Assembly (NCBI RefSeq): GCF_039541915.1
Contig: NZ_BAABHD010000031.1
Coordinates: 10,580 to 74,579, forward strand
From: Nibrella saemangeumensis
GTDB taxonomy: Bacteria > Bacteroidota > Bacteroidia > Cytophagales > Spirosomataceae
DNA: 64,000 nt
Direction: 5' to 3'
Shown here: in pieces, positions 25,854 through 34,065 of the stretch
How positions within the stretch are numbered: position 1 is the first letter of the stretch
Layout: the number at the start of each line of letters is the position of its first letter
Translations under genes and position numbers: made by a program
The notes under the pieces: model-generated
The model's database searches: none
What the model saw: the letters and a program-made list of their open reading frames with translations, nothing else
What the model was told of the DNA's origin: nothing

Positions 25854-25887
25854 TTGAGTGTATAGCACTGGTGGTAAAATAGGTTTG
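25854..25887 (+). promoter_or_regulatory. Candidate Bacteroidota promoter for the Ubl operon
   Basis: TAGGTTTG at 25880-25887 is an exact TAnnTTTG minus-7 element of Bacteroidota sigma-ABfr promoters. A TTG at 25854-25856 lies 23 bases upstream, slightly further than the usual 19-21. The element is 25 bases before the ATG at 25912. Confidence 0.5.
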
Positions 25888-25911
25888 CAATTTTTTAATT
25901 TTTGACAGCTA

Positions 25912-26211
25912 ATGAACGAAAACCAACATCCGAAACAGGGGCCGAACAGCCCTGGTTCCAGTGATCAGACGATTACTGTAAAAATTCAGACCGCCCAAGG
26001 GGAGTTTGTCCGGGACTTTGATAAGAACCAGACCATCCAGGATATTATCCAGGCGGTGAAGGCTCATTTTAATTTTTCCGCAGACGGCACGTATGAACTC
26101 CGCCTGAAAGGGAGTTCCGATGATCCGTTCATGCCGCAGAGACCGATTGTCAGTTACGGATTAAAAGATGGAGCTGTACTGGTATTCACTGATTTGGGTA
26201 AAGCGGCATGA
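25912..26211 (+). CDS. Ubiquitin-like modifier (single beta-grasp, BilA-like position)
   Basis: This is a 99-residue protein. After a 20-residue polar tail comes a beta-grasp pattern: QTITVKIQTAQGEFVRDFDK, a helix (TIQDIIQAVKAHF), then YELRLKG and GLKDGAVLVFTDLG. The C-terminus ends TDLGKAA instead of a bare Gly-Gly, so a peptidase may have to trim KAA to expose Gly. It overlaps the E2 start by ATGA. The order Ubl-E2-JAB-E1 equals that of Bil antiphage operons, although BilA as I recall it carries two beta-grasp domains and this has one. Confidence 0.8.
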   Translation: MNENQHPKQGPNSPGSSDQTITVKIQTAQGEFVRDFDKNQTIQDIIQAVKAHFNFSADGTYELRLKGSSDDPFMPQRPIVSYGLKDGAVLVFTDLGKAA

Positions 26212-26690
26212 GTGTCATACCGGCCATTTCGATAGCGACAATTCGGCAGGAATTACAAGCCTGTGAAGAGGATGCCGAACAGTTTGGATGGGTCATTTCT
26301 TCGATCGATGAAAACGACCTATCCTTCACTGTTCGCATCACATCTCCGATTGACGAGGAGGTATACATCCTTTACTTTAAATTCGATAACTACCCGGAAT
26401 TGCCTCCACTACTTGACTTTATAGATCCAGTCAGCGGGGAAATGGGTATCAGAAGAGCTTATCCTTTAACTAAGGATGGTAATTTTTTTCATACCCATCC
26501 AATTATCTGCCATCCCTGTTCCAGAAAATCGTATGGCGGATTTTCCGGGGTCCATGCAGATTGGAACCTTACTGGCTGGAAAAACAATGCGTATACGGGT
26601 AGCCTGCAAACCGTGCAGGCAGTCCTGCAAGCCATTAATGCCCGAATCGTTTACAAGACGTATTATCATGGCCGGATGCAGAAAAATTAA
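26208..26690 (+). CDS. Prokaryotic E2-like (UBC-fold) conjugating protein
   Basis: This is a 160-residue protein. A UBC-like beta meander (DLSFTVRITSPIDEEVYILY, then FDNYPELPPLLDF) leads to FFHTHPIICHPCSRKSYGG and VHADWNLTGWKNNAYTG. C101 or C104 is the likely thioester cysteine, with the following Trp-rich helix typical of bacterial E2 families. It would take the Ubl from the E1 and pass it to a target. It overlaps the Ubl gene by four bases and the JAB gene by 23 bases. Confidence 0.78.
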   Translation: MSVIPAISIATIRQELQACEEDAEQFGWVISSIDENDLSFTVRITSPIDEEVYILYFKFDNYPELPPLLDFIDPVSGEMGIRRAYPLTKDGNFFHTHPIICHPCSRKSYGGFSGVHADWNLTGWKNNAYTGSLQTVQAVLQAINARIVYKTYYHGRMQKN

Positions 26691-27270
26691 TAATTATTCG
26701 GTTAGGGGAAAAGCTTTTACTCCTGTAGATTCGATACAATACCTGATTTCAAACGAGGTAGTTGCGACGACTCAGACTGTGTTAAAAGAGTACAGCCATT
26801 TACAACCTGCTTCAGAAGGAATTGTATACTGGGCCGGAAAAAAGCTGGAAAATACCTGTCTAATTACGGCCGTAATTGCACCCGATGCCATGGCTACTCC
26901 CTTCAATATTACGATTGGGCATCAAGCCAATGCCAAAGTAGTTGAATTTCTCTGCGATACTGGCCTTATTCATCTGGGGCAAGTACATACCCATCCAGGT
27001 AAATGGGTTGGGCATTCCCTGACCGACGACAGAGCTGCTGCCTTTAAATGCCAGGGGCTGCTATCAATTGTCGTGCCTGACTTTTGTACCAATACCATGC
27101 TACCCTTAATCAAGTGCGGTATTCATCGCTATGAGAATGATGCTTTTATGCGGTTGTCAAAAACGTACGTTAATAAGCATTTTGCCGTAACGGAGAATAG
27201 CTTAGAATTTGTTTTTCAGGATTTTCGAGTCGACTATTATGAACAAGTCAGATTGGTTAACCAGGCGTGA
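26668..27270 (+). CDS. JAB/JAMM metallopeptidase (deubiquitinase-like)
   Basis: Using the ATG at 26668 the product has 200 residues. It carries a complete JAMM motif: E50, then VHTHPGKWVGHSLTDD with H107, H109, S117 and D120 at canonical spacing. In ubiquitin-like operons such enzymes mature the Ubl C-terminus or remove it from targets, which fits the TDLGKAA tail of the upstream modifier. The longer frame to 26476 overlaps the E2 gene and is spurious. It overlaps the E1 gene by 32 bases. Confidence 0.85.
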   Translation: MAGCRKINNYSVRGKAFTPVDSIQYLISNEVVATTQTVLKEYSHLQPASEGIVYWAGKKLENTCLITAVIAPDAMATPFNITIGHQANAKVVEFLCDTGLIHLGQVHTHPGKWVGHSLTDDRAAAFKCQGLLSIVVPDFCTNTMLPLIKCGIHRYENDAFMRLSKTYVNKHFAVTENSLEFVFQDFRVDYYEQVRLVNQA

Positions 27271-28645
27271 TGATCGCACCCTAAAGATAGTTGGACCTCA
27301 AGGATCAGGCTATCAGGATTGTAGTGTTGCGGTCACCGTTGGCCCGGAGCTAGCCGCTACCTATGAAGGGCAGATCATGACGCTTTTGTCAGTGAACATC
27401 CTCTCCCGCTGGTGTAATCAGGTTTACCTGAATTGTCCCGACGCTCCCTTATTGCTCCCAAATCGAAGTGCATCGTTGAATGACCTGCTGGAAGATTTGT
27501 ACCGTCAGGCTAATCCGTTTGGGAATTTTACTGTCACTGCGGAGGTAAAGGGGACGCCTGATTACCACCTGTTCATAGGTGGTCAAAATAAACAAGTTGA
27601 TCATCTAAATAACGGAATTTGGATTGATGGATCAGGCTGGCTGGCTGGTTTTGGATCTGGCCGGAGTTCTGTTTCCGAATTAACGTATAATAAGCACAAT
27701 CCAATTGGCCCCGCCTTCGCGGCCTGCCTGGGTGTGGCGGAGGTATTTCGACGAGCGATTGGGGAAGCTCAGCCGGATCGATTCAGCAGTTGGTACTCCT
27801 TATTCGACTTTGAACACAGCGAGGACCATTCTACTTTGTCTGATGCATCCTACCCGGATACCTTTGATTTGGGCAGAGTTTATGAGGTAGGCTGTGGTGC
27901 GATCGGCTCTTCGTTTGCCTATTTACTAAGTTTAACAAACTGGCGCTCTACCATTCATTTCATCGATTTTGATCCAGTCGATTACCCTAATTTGAGTAGT
28001 AGTTTATTGTTCACTGCCCAGCACGCAGAGCAGCAGACCAATAAAGCTCAGATCTGTCAGGAGCTTTTAGCTACTACCGCTCATATTCCTCATGCTTTTG
28101 ACGGAGACTACAGTCAATTTGTTGAACAAGGTCAACTGACTAAATATCCTCCTGATCTTATAGTATGCTTTGCCAATGACCGGAATGTCTGGTCGACAAT
28201 TCAGGCAAATTACCCACCACTAACGTTCCATGCGACTACAACCAAATCCTGGGGCATTAACTTTGGTCGGCACATACCAGAACGCGAGTGGTGTATCATG
28301 TGCCGGTTTCACAAAGAAGTTGAGCATACCTATGTACCCGTATGTGGTCAGGTGGAGGTTCCTAAACCAAAAACACCTGCTCAGGAAACCTTAGCTATTC
28401 TTCCCTTTTTATCGCCCGCTAGTGCGATCATTGTCCTGGCAGAGCTGGCTAAATTAGATAGCGCTTCGTACCCGGTTAACGAAAACTTTATTGAATATTC
28501 GTTTAAGAGGCACCGTGGGTTCTTTCTTTCGACGAATAACGGCCCCAAGCGCTGCTATGTTTGTAAAGATCAAAGCCAGGCTATTTATGAAATGATCAGC
28601 AGCTCAAGTAAATACAATTATTTAATGGGCAGTCCTCCGGCGTAG
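27239..28645 (+). CDS. E1-like ThiF-fold activating enzyme
   Basis: This 468-residue protein has a variable N-terminal half of about 210 residues and then an adenylation domain. GCGAIG at 218-223 is the nucleotide loop, FIDFDPVDYPN holds the Asp and Asn ligands, and two CxxC pairs (352-355, 439-442) form a zinc site. C369 in PVCGQVE is a candidate transfer cysteine. It should adenylate the C-terminus of the upstream Ubl. The 11 residues before 27239 are encoded inside the JAB gene and were left out. It is the last gene of the tight four-gene operon. Confidence 0.82.
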   Translation: MNKSDWLTRRDDRTLKIVGPQGSGYQDCSVAVTVGPELAATYEGQIMTLLSVNILSRWCNQVYLNCPDAPLLLPNRSASLNDLLEDLYRQANPFGNFTVTAEVKGTPDYHLFIGGQNKQVDHLNNGIWIDGSGWLAGFGSGRSSVSELTYNKHNPIGPAFAACLGVAEVFRRAIGEAQPDRFSSWYSLFDFEHSEDHSTLSDASYPDTFDLGRVYEVGCGAIGSSFAYLLSLTNWRSTIHFIDFDPVDYPNLSSSLLFTAQHAEQQTNKAQICQELLATTAHIPHAFDGDYSQFVEQGQLTKYPPDLIVCFANDRNVWSTIQANYPPLTFHATTTKSWGINFGRHIPEREWCIMCRFHKEVEHTYVPVCGQVEVPKPKTPAQETLAILPFLSPASAIIVLAELAKLDSASYPVNENFIEYSFKRHRGFFLSTNNGPKRCYVCKDQSQAIYEMISSSSKYNYLMGSPPA

Positions 28646-28879
28646 GTGTTCTCCAAGTGGAAAATGACACCGTTCGCTTCAGGACGTATACTGGTATTCG
28701 GTGGAAACAGGTAGCATTTAAAATGAGCATAGTTAATTTATGCGGACAACGAAAGTAGGGCTACGTCCAGATAGATAATGGTAGGTATATAAGCGATAGT
28801 GATTTTCAGGTTGCCAGAGATCTTTTATCTTTTTTGAAGTTTTAAAAATAAATTGTAAACCTAAAAACCATTCATCAGT

Positions 28880-29008
28880 ATGGGTATCAAACCTGGACCA
28901 AAACCTAAAAAAGAAGATGGGACACCTGACAAAAGAAGACGGGTTACTCCGGATAGCCAACCGAAACACCCCGGCTTAAAGCCACATAAGCATAAGAAAG
29001 GTGATTGA
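28880..29008 (+). CDS. Small basic Pro/Lys-rich ORF (42 aa)
   Basis: This 42-codon frame starts MGIKPGPKPKKEDGTPDKRR and ends HKHKKGD. It is rich in Lys, Pro, Gly and His with no hydrophobic residues to form a core. It lies 234 bases after the E1 gene on the same strand and just before the strong terminator at 29051, so it may be the last cistron of the ubiquitin-like operon. Its composition recalls the Pro/Gly peptide at 47320 next to another E1. Coding status is uncertain. Confidence 0.5.
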   Translation: MGIKPGPKPKKEDGTPDKRRRVTPDSQPKHPGLKPHKHKKGD

Positions 29009-29050
29009 TAAGGAGTAGATCGTTAACCTGCTTAAAATCACTAAATCAAG

Positions 29051-29095
29051 AAGCCTCGCACCAAGCTTTCTGGAGTTGGTGCGAGGCTTTGGGGC
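29051..29095 (+). terminator. 13-bp-stem terminator of the Ubl operon
   Basis: AAGCCTCGCACCA (29051-29063) pairs perfectly with TGGTGCGAGGCTT (29077-29089), followed by TGGGGCTTCT. It closes the Ubl-E2-JAB-E1 block or the small ORF after it. The T-tract is weak. Confidence 0.75.
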
Positions 29096-29161
29096 TTCTA
29101 CATGTTGTAGATCGTCAGCAGCAAGTGGAGGAAACAGGTAAACATACCCTCATAATGACAA

Positions 29162-30127
29162 ATGGGAAAATATTTCACAAAAGCAACCTGCGTTTATCTG
29201 GATCAATTCGCTGTTAGCAAAATTTGCGACGATTACGATGAAAAGTATGAGCCATGGACCACAATTGGCAACTTATTGAAAGAAGGAGTCCAAAAAGGTA
29301 AAATCGTCTGTCCATACTCTGTTGAGCATGCCATCGAAACCTCTGTGAAACATGAGCATAATGCTCTCAACCAAGACATCAATTTCGTTAAGCTCACCCG
29401 CAATTTGAAAATTCGTAATGAGGTAGATAGCACGGCACGCCACATCATGGCTATGGTTAGAAATAAACGCCCAGATTTCAACACCTATTTTCAGCGTTTC
29501 TCAGGAATAGTGATGGATGATAAGTGGAAACGCACAAAATTTCAAGAGCAACGGAATACGCTCCAGGCTATGACCCAGGACATGTTTCAGACCGTGAATG
29601 TGCTACGGGGAGCCTCCACCTTACGGCCTGGTGCAGAAATGCGTAAAGTCGTCTTCGATTTAGTCAAGCGAGGATACGAAAACGACCTTCTGGAGCGATT
29701 CTTTCATCTCAGCACCTTTTGCTTATTTAATAGCAGAGAAGTCACGTTAGCAGGTATTACTATTCCTTATTGGGCTGATGTATTATTTCATAGACTGGTC
29801 ACTCAATATCGAATGACTCAAGACGAAGCACGCAGAGGAAAGAGAATAGTTATCGAACAGGGTTTAGCCGCTTTTCCTGCCATCTTCATCCGCGCGAATC
29901 TTGAAGCTTCAATGACTTGTAATTCTAAAAAAGAGACTGTTAACGATCAAATTGACATCCTTCGTCTGGCTGGTGCTTTACCCGCTGTTGACATTCTGCT
30001 AACCGACGGTGGTAAGGCCAATGACCTTCGTGATGCCAGGTTGGATAAACACTTCTGTGTCGACGTGTTTAGTAGTAAACAATCCGATTTAAAAAATTTT
30101 CAAAATCGAATTGAAAGCCTACTTTGA
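29162..30127 (+). CDS. Large protein with PIN-like nuclease features
   Basis: This 321-residue protein opens MGKYFTKATCVYLDQFAVSK, where the early Asp after a hydrophobic strand, then CPYSVEHAIET, and the late NDQIDILRLAGALPAVDILLTDG reproduce the spacing of acidic residues in a PIN domain. The middle 150 residues are helical and charged. PIN proteins are mostly RNases, including toxins. No antitoxin gene is next to it. It lies between the ubiquitin-like operon and an IS-disrupted gene. The nuclease call is by pattern only. Confidence 0.55.
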   Translation: MGKYFTKATCVYLDQFAVSKICDDYDEKYEPWTTIGNLLKEGVQKGKIVCPYSVEHAIETSVKHEHNALNQDINFVKLTRNLKIRNEVDSTARHIMAMVRNKRPDFNTYFQRFSGIVMDDKWKRTKFQEQRNTLQAMTQDMFQTVNVLRGASTLRPGAEMRKVVFDLVKRGYENDLLERFFHLSTFCLFNSREVTLAGITIPYWADVLFHRLVTQYRMTQDEARRGKRIVIEQGLAAFPAIFIRANLEASMTCNSKKETVNDQIDILRLAGALPAVDILLTDGGKANDLRDARLDKHFCVDVFSSKQSDLKNFQNRIESLL

Positions 30128-30520
30128 AGTCGCTTAGAGCCTTTAACCGGGCACAAAATTACGTGTATAATTCGGATTCGGCCGTATTTAGCTACTGCTG
30201 TAAATCCTCATCCGAAAGTGGACAAAGGAGTATGGATGGAGCGTCCCGGCCGGGATGCCGGTGCGGTTCCCCGCACTACGATGCCCGGCACTTTTACACG
30301 TTACCAAACTAGTGTTTAAACGGGCTGCACCTGATCACCGATGCGGTGAAGGTGATGCTGGGCCGAAAATCAGATAAACGACAGCAGGTATACGGCCGGC
30401 TTGATAAAAACAGGGCCATTGCAGAACTCAGTAAAAGCGAAGCCCGGTCATGCTCGCTATGAAAACAGGGAAGTAAAGGCTTCCTGAAATTAATACCAAT
30501 AATTGCTAACCTAACTCTTC
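30128..30520. other. Gene debris without an intact frame
   Basis: No intact gene is present. The plus strand at about 30326-30450 still reads like coding sequence (LHLITDAVKVMLGRKSD, then RQQVYGRLDKNRAIAELSKS) but has no start and no recognisable family. Nested GC-rich inverted repeats occur around 30240-30300 (for example GTGCGG and CCGCAC). Confidence 0.4.
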
Positions 30521-30635
30521 CTAAATACTTGGAGGAACAAAAGCAGCCGTAATCCACGGTCCTGATAAACTTAAAAACTCTTTAAACTTTAACTTATTTT
30601 CCGTCCATTTAAAAGGCTCACACAAATCTGGTAAA
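30521..30635 (-). pseudogene. 3' part of the IS21-interrupted TIR-like gene
   Basis: These bases encode the C-terminal 37 residues (DLCEPFKWTENKLKFKEF, then GPWITAAFVPPSI and stop) of the gene whose 5' part is at 33193-33709. If the IS21 element and one copy of GTAAA are removed, the two parts join in frame through the sequence RVALPDLCEPF and give a 208-residue product. Confidence 0.85.
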
Positions 30636-30787
30636 TGAATACGCCGATGCAAAGTGAGCCATGTGCGCCACTGAATGTAGAGCCACCCATACTGCTGTAA
30701 AGTGAGCCACTGTGGATAAGTGGACGAGTGAAGCGCGAATTTCTTTCTTTGATCCCCGGCAGACTTTGACCACTGCTTGAGGAGAAG

Positions 30788-32338
30788 ATGGCAAATACTC
30801 GAATCGCTATGTTCCAAATTCGTCGACTTATTGAACTGCGTTTACAAGGTGTTTCTAAACGTAACCTGGCCCGTATACTGGCGATGTCCCGCAATACGGT
30901 CCAGCATTATCTGACGCAGTTAGAAGCTCATTTTCCGGATTTACAGGCTTTACTGGATTGGGATGACGCCCAGCTAAATCGGTTGCTGGCTAGTCCCGTC
31001 AGCCCGGCTACCAAACATCCTGAGCTGCTGGCGTTGTTTCCCGCCTATGAGCGGGAACTGGCCCGTCCGGGTGTCACCCGCCAGCAACTCTGGCTGGAAT
31101 ATCGTCGGCAGTACCCCCATGGTGTCCGCTATTCGCAGTTCAATCATCTGCTGCGCACCTGGCAATGTAGGCAAAAGGTGGTCATGCATTTAGAGCACAA
31201 AGCCGGAGAGCAACTCTTTATCGACTTCGCCGGAGATCGCCTGGAGTTAACCGATGCCGCCAGTGGGCAAAAACGAGCCGTTGATGTGTTTGTAGCCATC
31301 TTACCTTGTTCTCAACTCACGTATGCTCAAGCGGTTGATAGTCAGCGACAGGAAGACTTTATCAACGCTTTGCAAGAATGCCTGAAGGTGTTAGGCGGGG
31401 TGCCTCAGGCCATTGTACCCGATAATTTGAAAGCCGCCGTTAGTCAGGCCGATCGCTATGAGCCTACTATCAATCAAACCTTACAGGACTTTGCCTCTCA
31501 TTACCAGACGGTAATCTTTCCCGCCCGTGCCCGCAAACCCCGGGATAAAGCCCTGGTGGAGAATGCCGTCAGGCTGATCTACCAGCGGGTCTATGCCCCC
31601 CTCAGAAGTCGTACTTTTTACAGTCTGGCGAGCCTCAATGAGGCTATCGGCCAGTTGGTTGACCAGCATAACCGAACCCCATTACAGGCAAAAAACTACA
31701 GCCGTCAGCAGCGCTTTGAGCAAGTAGAAAAAGAGTTGCTGACTCCGTTACCGGCTCAACCCTATCAACTGCGGCACTATGCCCAGGCAAAAGTCAACCA
31801 CAACGGCCATGTACAGCTGTTGGCCGATAAACACTACTACTCGGTGCCTTACCAGTTGATCGGCCAAACGCTCAAACTGATCTATAGTCAGCAAACCGTT
31901 GAGATCTATCATCAGTATGAACGGGTGGCCGTCCATCAACGACAACCGACAGCGGGTCAGTATACGACCTTGCGGGAGCATTTGCCTCCTCATCACCAGT
32001 GGCTTAGTCAACACTCACCGTTGTTCTTCTGCGAACAAGCCGCCCAGATTGGCCCCTTCTCGCTGGCTTTGGTCGAGCAACTGCTGGCCAGTCACAGCTA
32101 CGCCCCACAGGCTTACCGCTCCTGCAGCGGCATCTTGTCGCTATCAAAAAAGTATGGCAAAGACCGTCTGGAGCGAGCCTGCCAACGAGCCTTGCACTTT
32201 CAAGCTACCAGCTACCGCTTCGTGCGAACGATCTTGGAGCGGGATATGGATCAGCTGGAGCTGGAGACACAAACCATAGATATACCATCATCGCCCCCGC
32301 AACATGAAAATATCCGGGGTGCGCAAGCCTATCAATAA
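30788..32338 (+). CDS. istA: IS21 transposase IstA
   Basis: This is a 516-residue DDE transposase. An HTH (LQGVSKRNLARILAMSRNTV) lies near residues 17-36. The rve core starts near EQLFIDFAGDRLEL and includes a second Asp in VPQAIVPDNLKAAV and the Glu of DKALVENAVRLI. The C-terminal Mu-type domain reads VNHNGHVQLLADKHYYSVPY. It is 18 bases ahead of istB. Length and motif spacing are normal for a functional IstA. Confidence 0.95.
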   Translation: MANTRIAMFQIRRLIELRLQGVSKRNLARILAMSRNTVQHYLTQLEAHFPDLQALLDWDDAQLNRLLASPVSPATKHPELLALFPAYERELARPGVTRQQLWLEYRRQYPHGVRYSQFNHLLRTWQCRQKVVMHLEHKAGEQLFIDFAGDRLELTDAASGQKRAVDVFVAILPCSQLTYAQAVDSQRQEDFINALQECLKVLGGVPQAIVPDNLKAAVSQADRYEPTINQTLQDFASHYQTVIFPARARKPRDKALVENAVRLIYQRVYAPLRSRTFYSLASLNEAIGQLVDQHNRTPLQAKNYSRQQRFEQVEKELLTPLPAQPYQLRHYAQAKVNHNGHVQLLADKHYYSVPYQLIGQTLKLIYSQQTVEIYHQYERVAVHQRQPTAGQYTTLREHLPPHHQWLSQHSPLFFCEQAAQIGPFSLALVEQLLASHSYAPQAYRSCSGILSLSKKYGKDRLERACQRALHFQATSYRFVRTILERDMDQLELETQTIDIPSSPPQHENIRGAQAYQ

Positions 32339-32356
32339 CCACTAAACCAATCGACA

Positions 32357-33106
32357 ATGAATAACCAAGCTACCTTGAGCACCATGCGTAAACTCAGTCT
32401 TTGGGGCATGGCTCAACACTTTGAGAGCCTGCTACGGCTGCCACTGGATCAACACCCCACCACGGATATGGTGGTGGCCCAACTTATGCAGGCCGAAGAC
32501 GCCAGTCGCCAACATCGCAAAACCCAGCGGGCGATACGGGAAGCCCGCTTCCGCTATCAGGCTGCCATTGAGGAAATCCACTATCTGCCGGATCGCAATC
32601 TGGACAAAAACCAACTGCATCGTTTGGCCGACCTGTCGTTCATTAACCGGGCGGAAAACATCCTCATCACGGGTGCCACCGGTTGTGGTAAGAGCTTTAT
32701 GGCTTCAGCCCTGGGGTATCAGGCTTGCCAAATGGGCTTGCGTGTAGCGTACTTCTCCTTGCCTAAGCTCTTCCAGAAGTTACACTTGGCGCAGGCAGAT
32801 GGTTCTTATCTGAAGGAAATGACCAAACTGGAAAAACAGCAGTTGTTGATCCTGGATGACTGGGGCCTACAAGCTCTGTCGTTAACGGAACGGCTTACGT
32901 TGATGCAAATTATGGAGGATCGCCATGGCCGCAGCAGTACCATCATCACCTCTCAGCTGCCGGTCAGCGCCTGGCATGACTTTCTGGCTGATCCGACCTT
33001 GGCCGATGCCTTGCTGGATCGCCTGGTACACCATGCGCATCGGATCGAGTTGAAAGGAGAATCGATGCGAAAACGTATGAAAGGGGAAGAAAAAACCAGA
33101 CAATAA
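32357..33106 (+). CDS. istB: IS21 helper ATPase IstB
   Basis: This is a 249-residue AAA+ protein. The Walker A motif ITGATGCGKSFMA lies near residues 103-115 and Walker B LLILDDWGL near 166-174. An N-terminal helical domain (MRKLSLWGMAQHFESLL) is typical for IstB. It assists IstA in target selection and strand transfer. It is intact and directly downstream of istA. Confidence 0.95.
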   Translation: MNNQATLSTMRKLSLWGMAQHFESLLRLPLDQHPTTDMVVAQLMQAEDASRQHRKTQRAIREARFRYQAAIEEIHYLPDRNLDKNQLHRLADLSFINRAENILITGATGCGKSFMASALGYQACQMGLRVAYFSLPKLFQKLHLAQADGSYLKEMTKLEKQQLLILDDWGLQALSLTERLTLMQIMEDRHGRSSTIITSQLPVSAWHDFLADPTLADALLDRLVHHAHRIELKGESMRKRMKGEEKTRQ

Positions 33107-33192
33107 CTACCTTTACTACGCTTCACGCCAACTTATCCACAGGCGGCTCACTATCTATCGGTACGCCTGGCTCACTATCATCGGTCTACACA

Positions 33193-33709
33193 GTAAAGCC
33201 ACTCTAAAAGCTTCATACTGTTTTATTATATGTTCTGCATGAGGTATTAACCTGGGATCAGGCACCTTGTCTGTAAGCCAATCCCTAACCCCTTCAATTA
33301 CTTTTGAATAATCATTATCGTGAGACATCGGGTCTTGTCCACCTAAGTCAGACAAATACGACTTAGAGCTGTATGCTTTGCCCTCGAAAACCATGTACTG
33401 CTTATGCCGCTGCTTGCTTCGTCCGTACTCCCGGCAGCCGATAAACATTCCTAGTTCCAGCGGCATATTAAGGCGACCATCCGACAACGAAACATCGTGA
33501 ATGCCATATTTACACTCCTCAATGATAGTCATGATCTTCTGGAGACGGACATGGCTGGCGTCCGTAGTTTCCAGCGCACAGCGAGGAAAAAAGCCACACA
33601 CCTGAACAGTGAAGACAATAGCTTGAAAAAGGGGTTTATAGGTATCGTCAAAGGGGCAGTTAATAAACACACTCTTCTCGTAAGGTGGCGTAGGGATAGC
33701 AGAGGTCAC
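33193..33709 (-). pseudogene. 5' part of a TIR-like/deoxyribosyltransferase-like gene, split by IS21
   Basis: The protein starts MTSAIPTPPYEKSVFINCPF and carries TYKPLFQAIVFTVQVCGFFP, IEECKYGIHDVSLS and LNMPLELGMFIGCREYG. This Rossmann-like pattern resembles TIR-like or nucleoside deoxyribosyltransferase-like proteins frequently seen near defence genes. Translation now runs into the IS and ends at 33155 with a foreign tail. The original 208-residue frame is restored by removing the IS. Its start overlaps the upstream gene by ATGA, so the two formed an operon. Confidence 0.8.
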
Positions 33710-34065
33710 TGACGTTGGGCCTTTTTGTTGAGGTAGTCAATAACGGCTTTTTCTCCCTGCTGAGCAGTTTCCCGGTCAATAACCGGATTAGCCGGAGCCA
33801 AAACAAGCTTCTTTTTGGGAACGCCTTTAAAAGGCTTGCCATCGGCTTTGACCTCATAAAGACCAGTTTGCAGATTCTGTTTGATATAATGACCCGTCGC
33901 GGGGTTCATGGCTTGAACCTCTATGACCACATCCCGATCACTGGTTATGCGAATTTTCCCGGATTCTACTCTAACAGGCGAAAACGTTTTCGTCGTAATA
34001 GGGGTGAAGATTTTCTCCGTATTTGGTCCGTCCTTGCGTTTAGTTTGTTTTTCCCTCTTAGCCAT
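33706..34065 (-). CDS. Hypothetical partner of the disrupted TIR-like gene
   Basis: This is a 119-residue, strongly basic protein starting MAKREKQTKRKDGPNTEKIF. The centre alternates like a beta sheet (VRVESGKIRITSDRDVVIEV, then YIKQNLQTGLYEVKADGKPF) and the C-terminus is charged. It overlaps the start of the disrupted gene by four bases, so both acted together. The family is not recognised. It may now be an orphan partner. Confidence 0.6.
   Translation of the reverse strand: MAKREKQTKRKDGPNTEKIFTPITTKTFSPVRVESGKIRITSDRDVVIEVQAMNPATGHYIKQNLQTGLYEVKADGKPFKGVPKKKLVLAPANPVIDRETAQQGEKAVIDYLNKKAQRQ

Larger units (their letters stand above)
30636..33192 (+). mobile_element. IS21-family insertion sequence, complete
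   Basis: The element carries istA and istB. It is bounded by related ends beginning TGAATACGCCGATG on the left and TGTGTAGACCGATG (complement of the right end). Each end has internal repeats of AGTGAGCC and a CTGTGGATAAGT box, the multiple terminal repeats usual for IS21. A perfect 5-bp target duplication, GTAAA, lies at 30631-30635 and 33193-33197. Both genes are open, so the element may be active. It splits a minus-strand gene. Confidence 0.92.
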
